Position numbers and translations under genes: made by a program. The notes below the pieces were generated by a model, which worked only from the letters and a program-made list of their open reading frames with translations, did not search any database and was not told where the DNA came from. 64,000 nucleotides of DNA from NCBI RefSeq assembly GCF_003610995.1, contig NZ_CP032543.1, positions 6,324,001-6,388,000 of the forward strand, given 5' to 3'. This document shows positions 63,792 through 64,000 of the stretch, piece after piece; position 1 is the first letter of the stretch; each line of letters begins with the position of its first letter. This stretch comes from Streptomyces griseus subsp. griseus. GTDB taxonomy: Bacteria > Actinomycetota > Actinomycetes > Streptomycetales > Streptomycetaceae.

Positions 63792-64000
63792 ATGGCGCTT
63801 CCCTCGCTCGTCGCCGCCGTGGATCGGCGGCCGGGTATTGGCAGGAAGAACGGCCTGTGACGCTCTGTGGTTCCGGTTCGCCTACGCCATTCGGTTACAT
63901 CTGTGTCACCGTGCCACCACGACCTGACCGGAAGTCAGCGAACGGGCGAAGAGGAGCGGAACCCGAGGTCACCCGTTCGGAGCCCGTGTCTCATATCACC

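Overview
The window is high-GC actinobacterial chromosome, almost certainly Streptomyces. Support comes from roughly 70 percent or higher GC, many GTG starts and ATGA/GTGA stop-start overlaps, a monomeric NADP isocitrate dehydrogenase, F420-type oxidoreductases, a GH75 chitosanase, a ScfR/RamB-type regulator of the methylcitrate cycle, and TAnnnT boxes 6-7 bases before start codons, as expected for leaderless mRNAs. I saw no rRNA, tRNA, CRISPR array, transposase or phage gene.

Layout. 1-2579: end of an accessory region with a TrpC-like enzyme, a coupled alpha/beta hydrolase carrying a 21-bp tandem repeat, and a DUF1772/anthrone-oxygenase-like membrane protein. 2807-7830: mostly housekeeping genes (fused PcaD-PcaC, metallo-hydrolase, exonuclease III, a Clp-N/HTH protein behind a striking operator, an SDR, a small DUF6278-like protein). 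7948-11174: a four-gene polar amino acid ABC importer. 11207-14166: a secreted S15-type hydrolase and an L,D-transpeptidase lipoprotein.

14419-26110 is a compact divergent biosynthetic locus that I cannot match to a known product. The left arm (minus strand) holds asparagine synthase-like amidotransferase, MFS exporter, hotdog thioesterase and an adenylate-forming ligase. The right arm (plus strand) holds an ACP fused to an acyl-AMP ligase, a complete ketosynthase, a shortened ketosynthase-like partner without the catalytic Cys, a free ACP and a ketoreductase. No acyltransferase, dehydratase or enoylreductase is present.

26128-41738: an unknown membrane-anchored protein, gamma-glutamyltransferase, GH75 chitosanase, a methionine aminopeptidase divergent from a small XRE regulator across a perfect 12-bp inverted repeat, an F420/PPOX protein, an aldo/keto reductase pseudogene, a reductive pyrimidine degradation cluster (CN hydrolase, aminotransferase, dihydropyrimidinase, LLM oxidoreductase), two secreted proteins and an amidase.

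42079-44417 is an SdpC-SdpA-SdpB operon, a relative of the Bacillus sporulation-delaying (cannibalism) toxin system, closed by a strong terminator and lacking a recognisable SdpI/SdpR immunity pair. 44510-51289: isocitrate dehydrogenase, a sulfite-oxidase-fold enzyme, a fasciclin lipoprotein, an MpaB-type oxygenase and a domain-swapped lipoate ligase.

51385-62083 is a propionyl-CoA block: methylcitrate-cycle genes prpD-prpB-prpC with a divergent ScfR-type regulator, and a translationally coupled valine-degradation operon (mmsA, acyl-CoA dehydrogenase, 3-hydroxyisobutyryl-CoA hydrolase, mmsB, enoyl-CoA hydratase). A clear cobalamin riboswitch on the minus strand (about 62328-62485) points into mmsA, while cobF lies divergently on the other side. 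The window ends with a small unknown gene.
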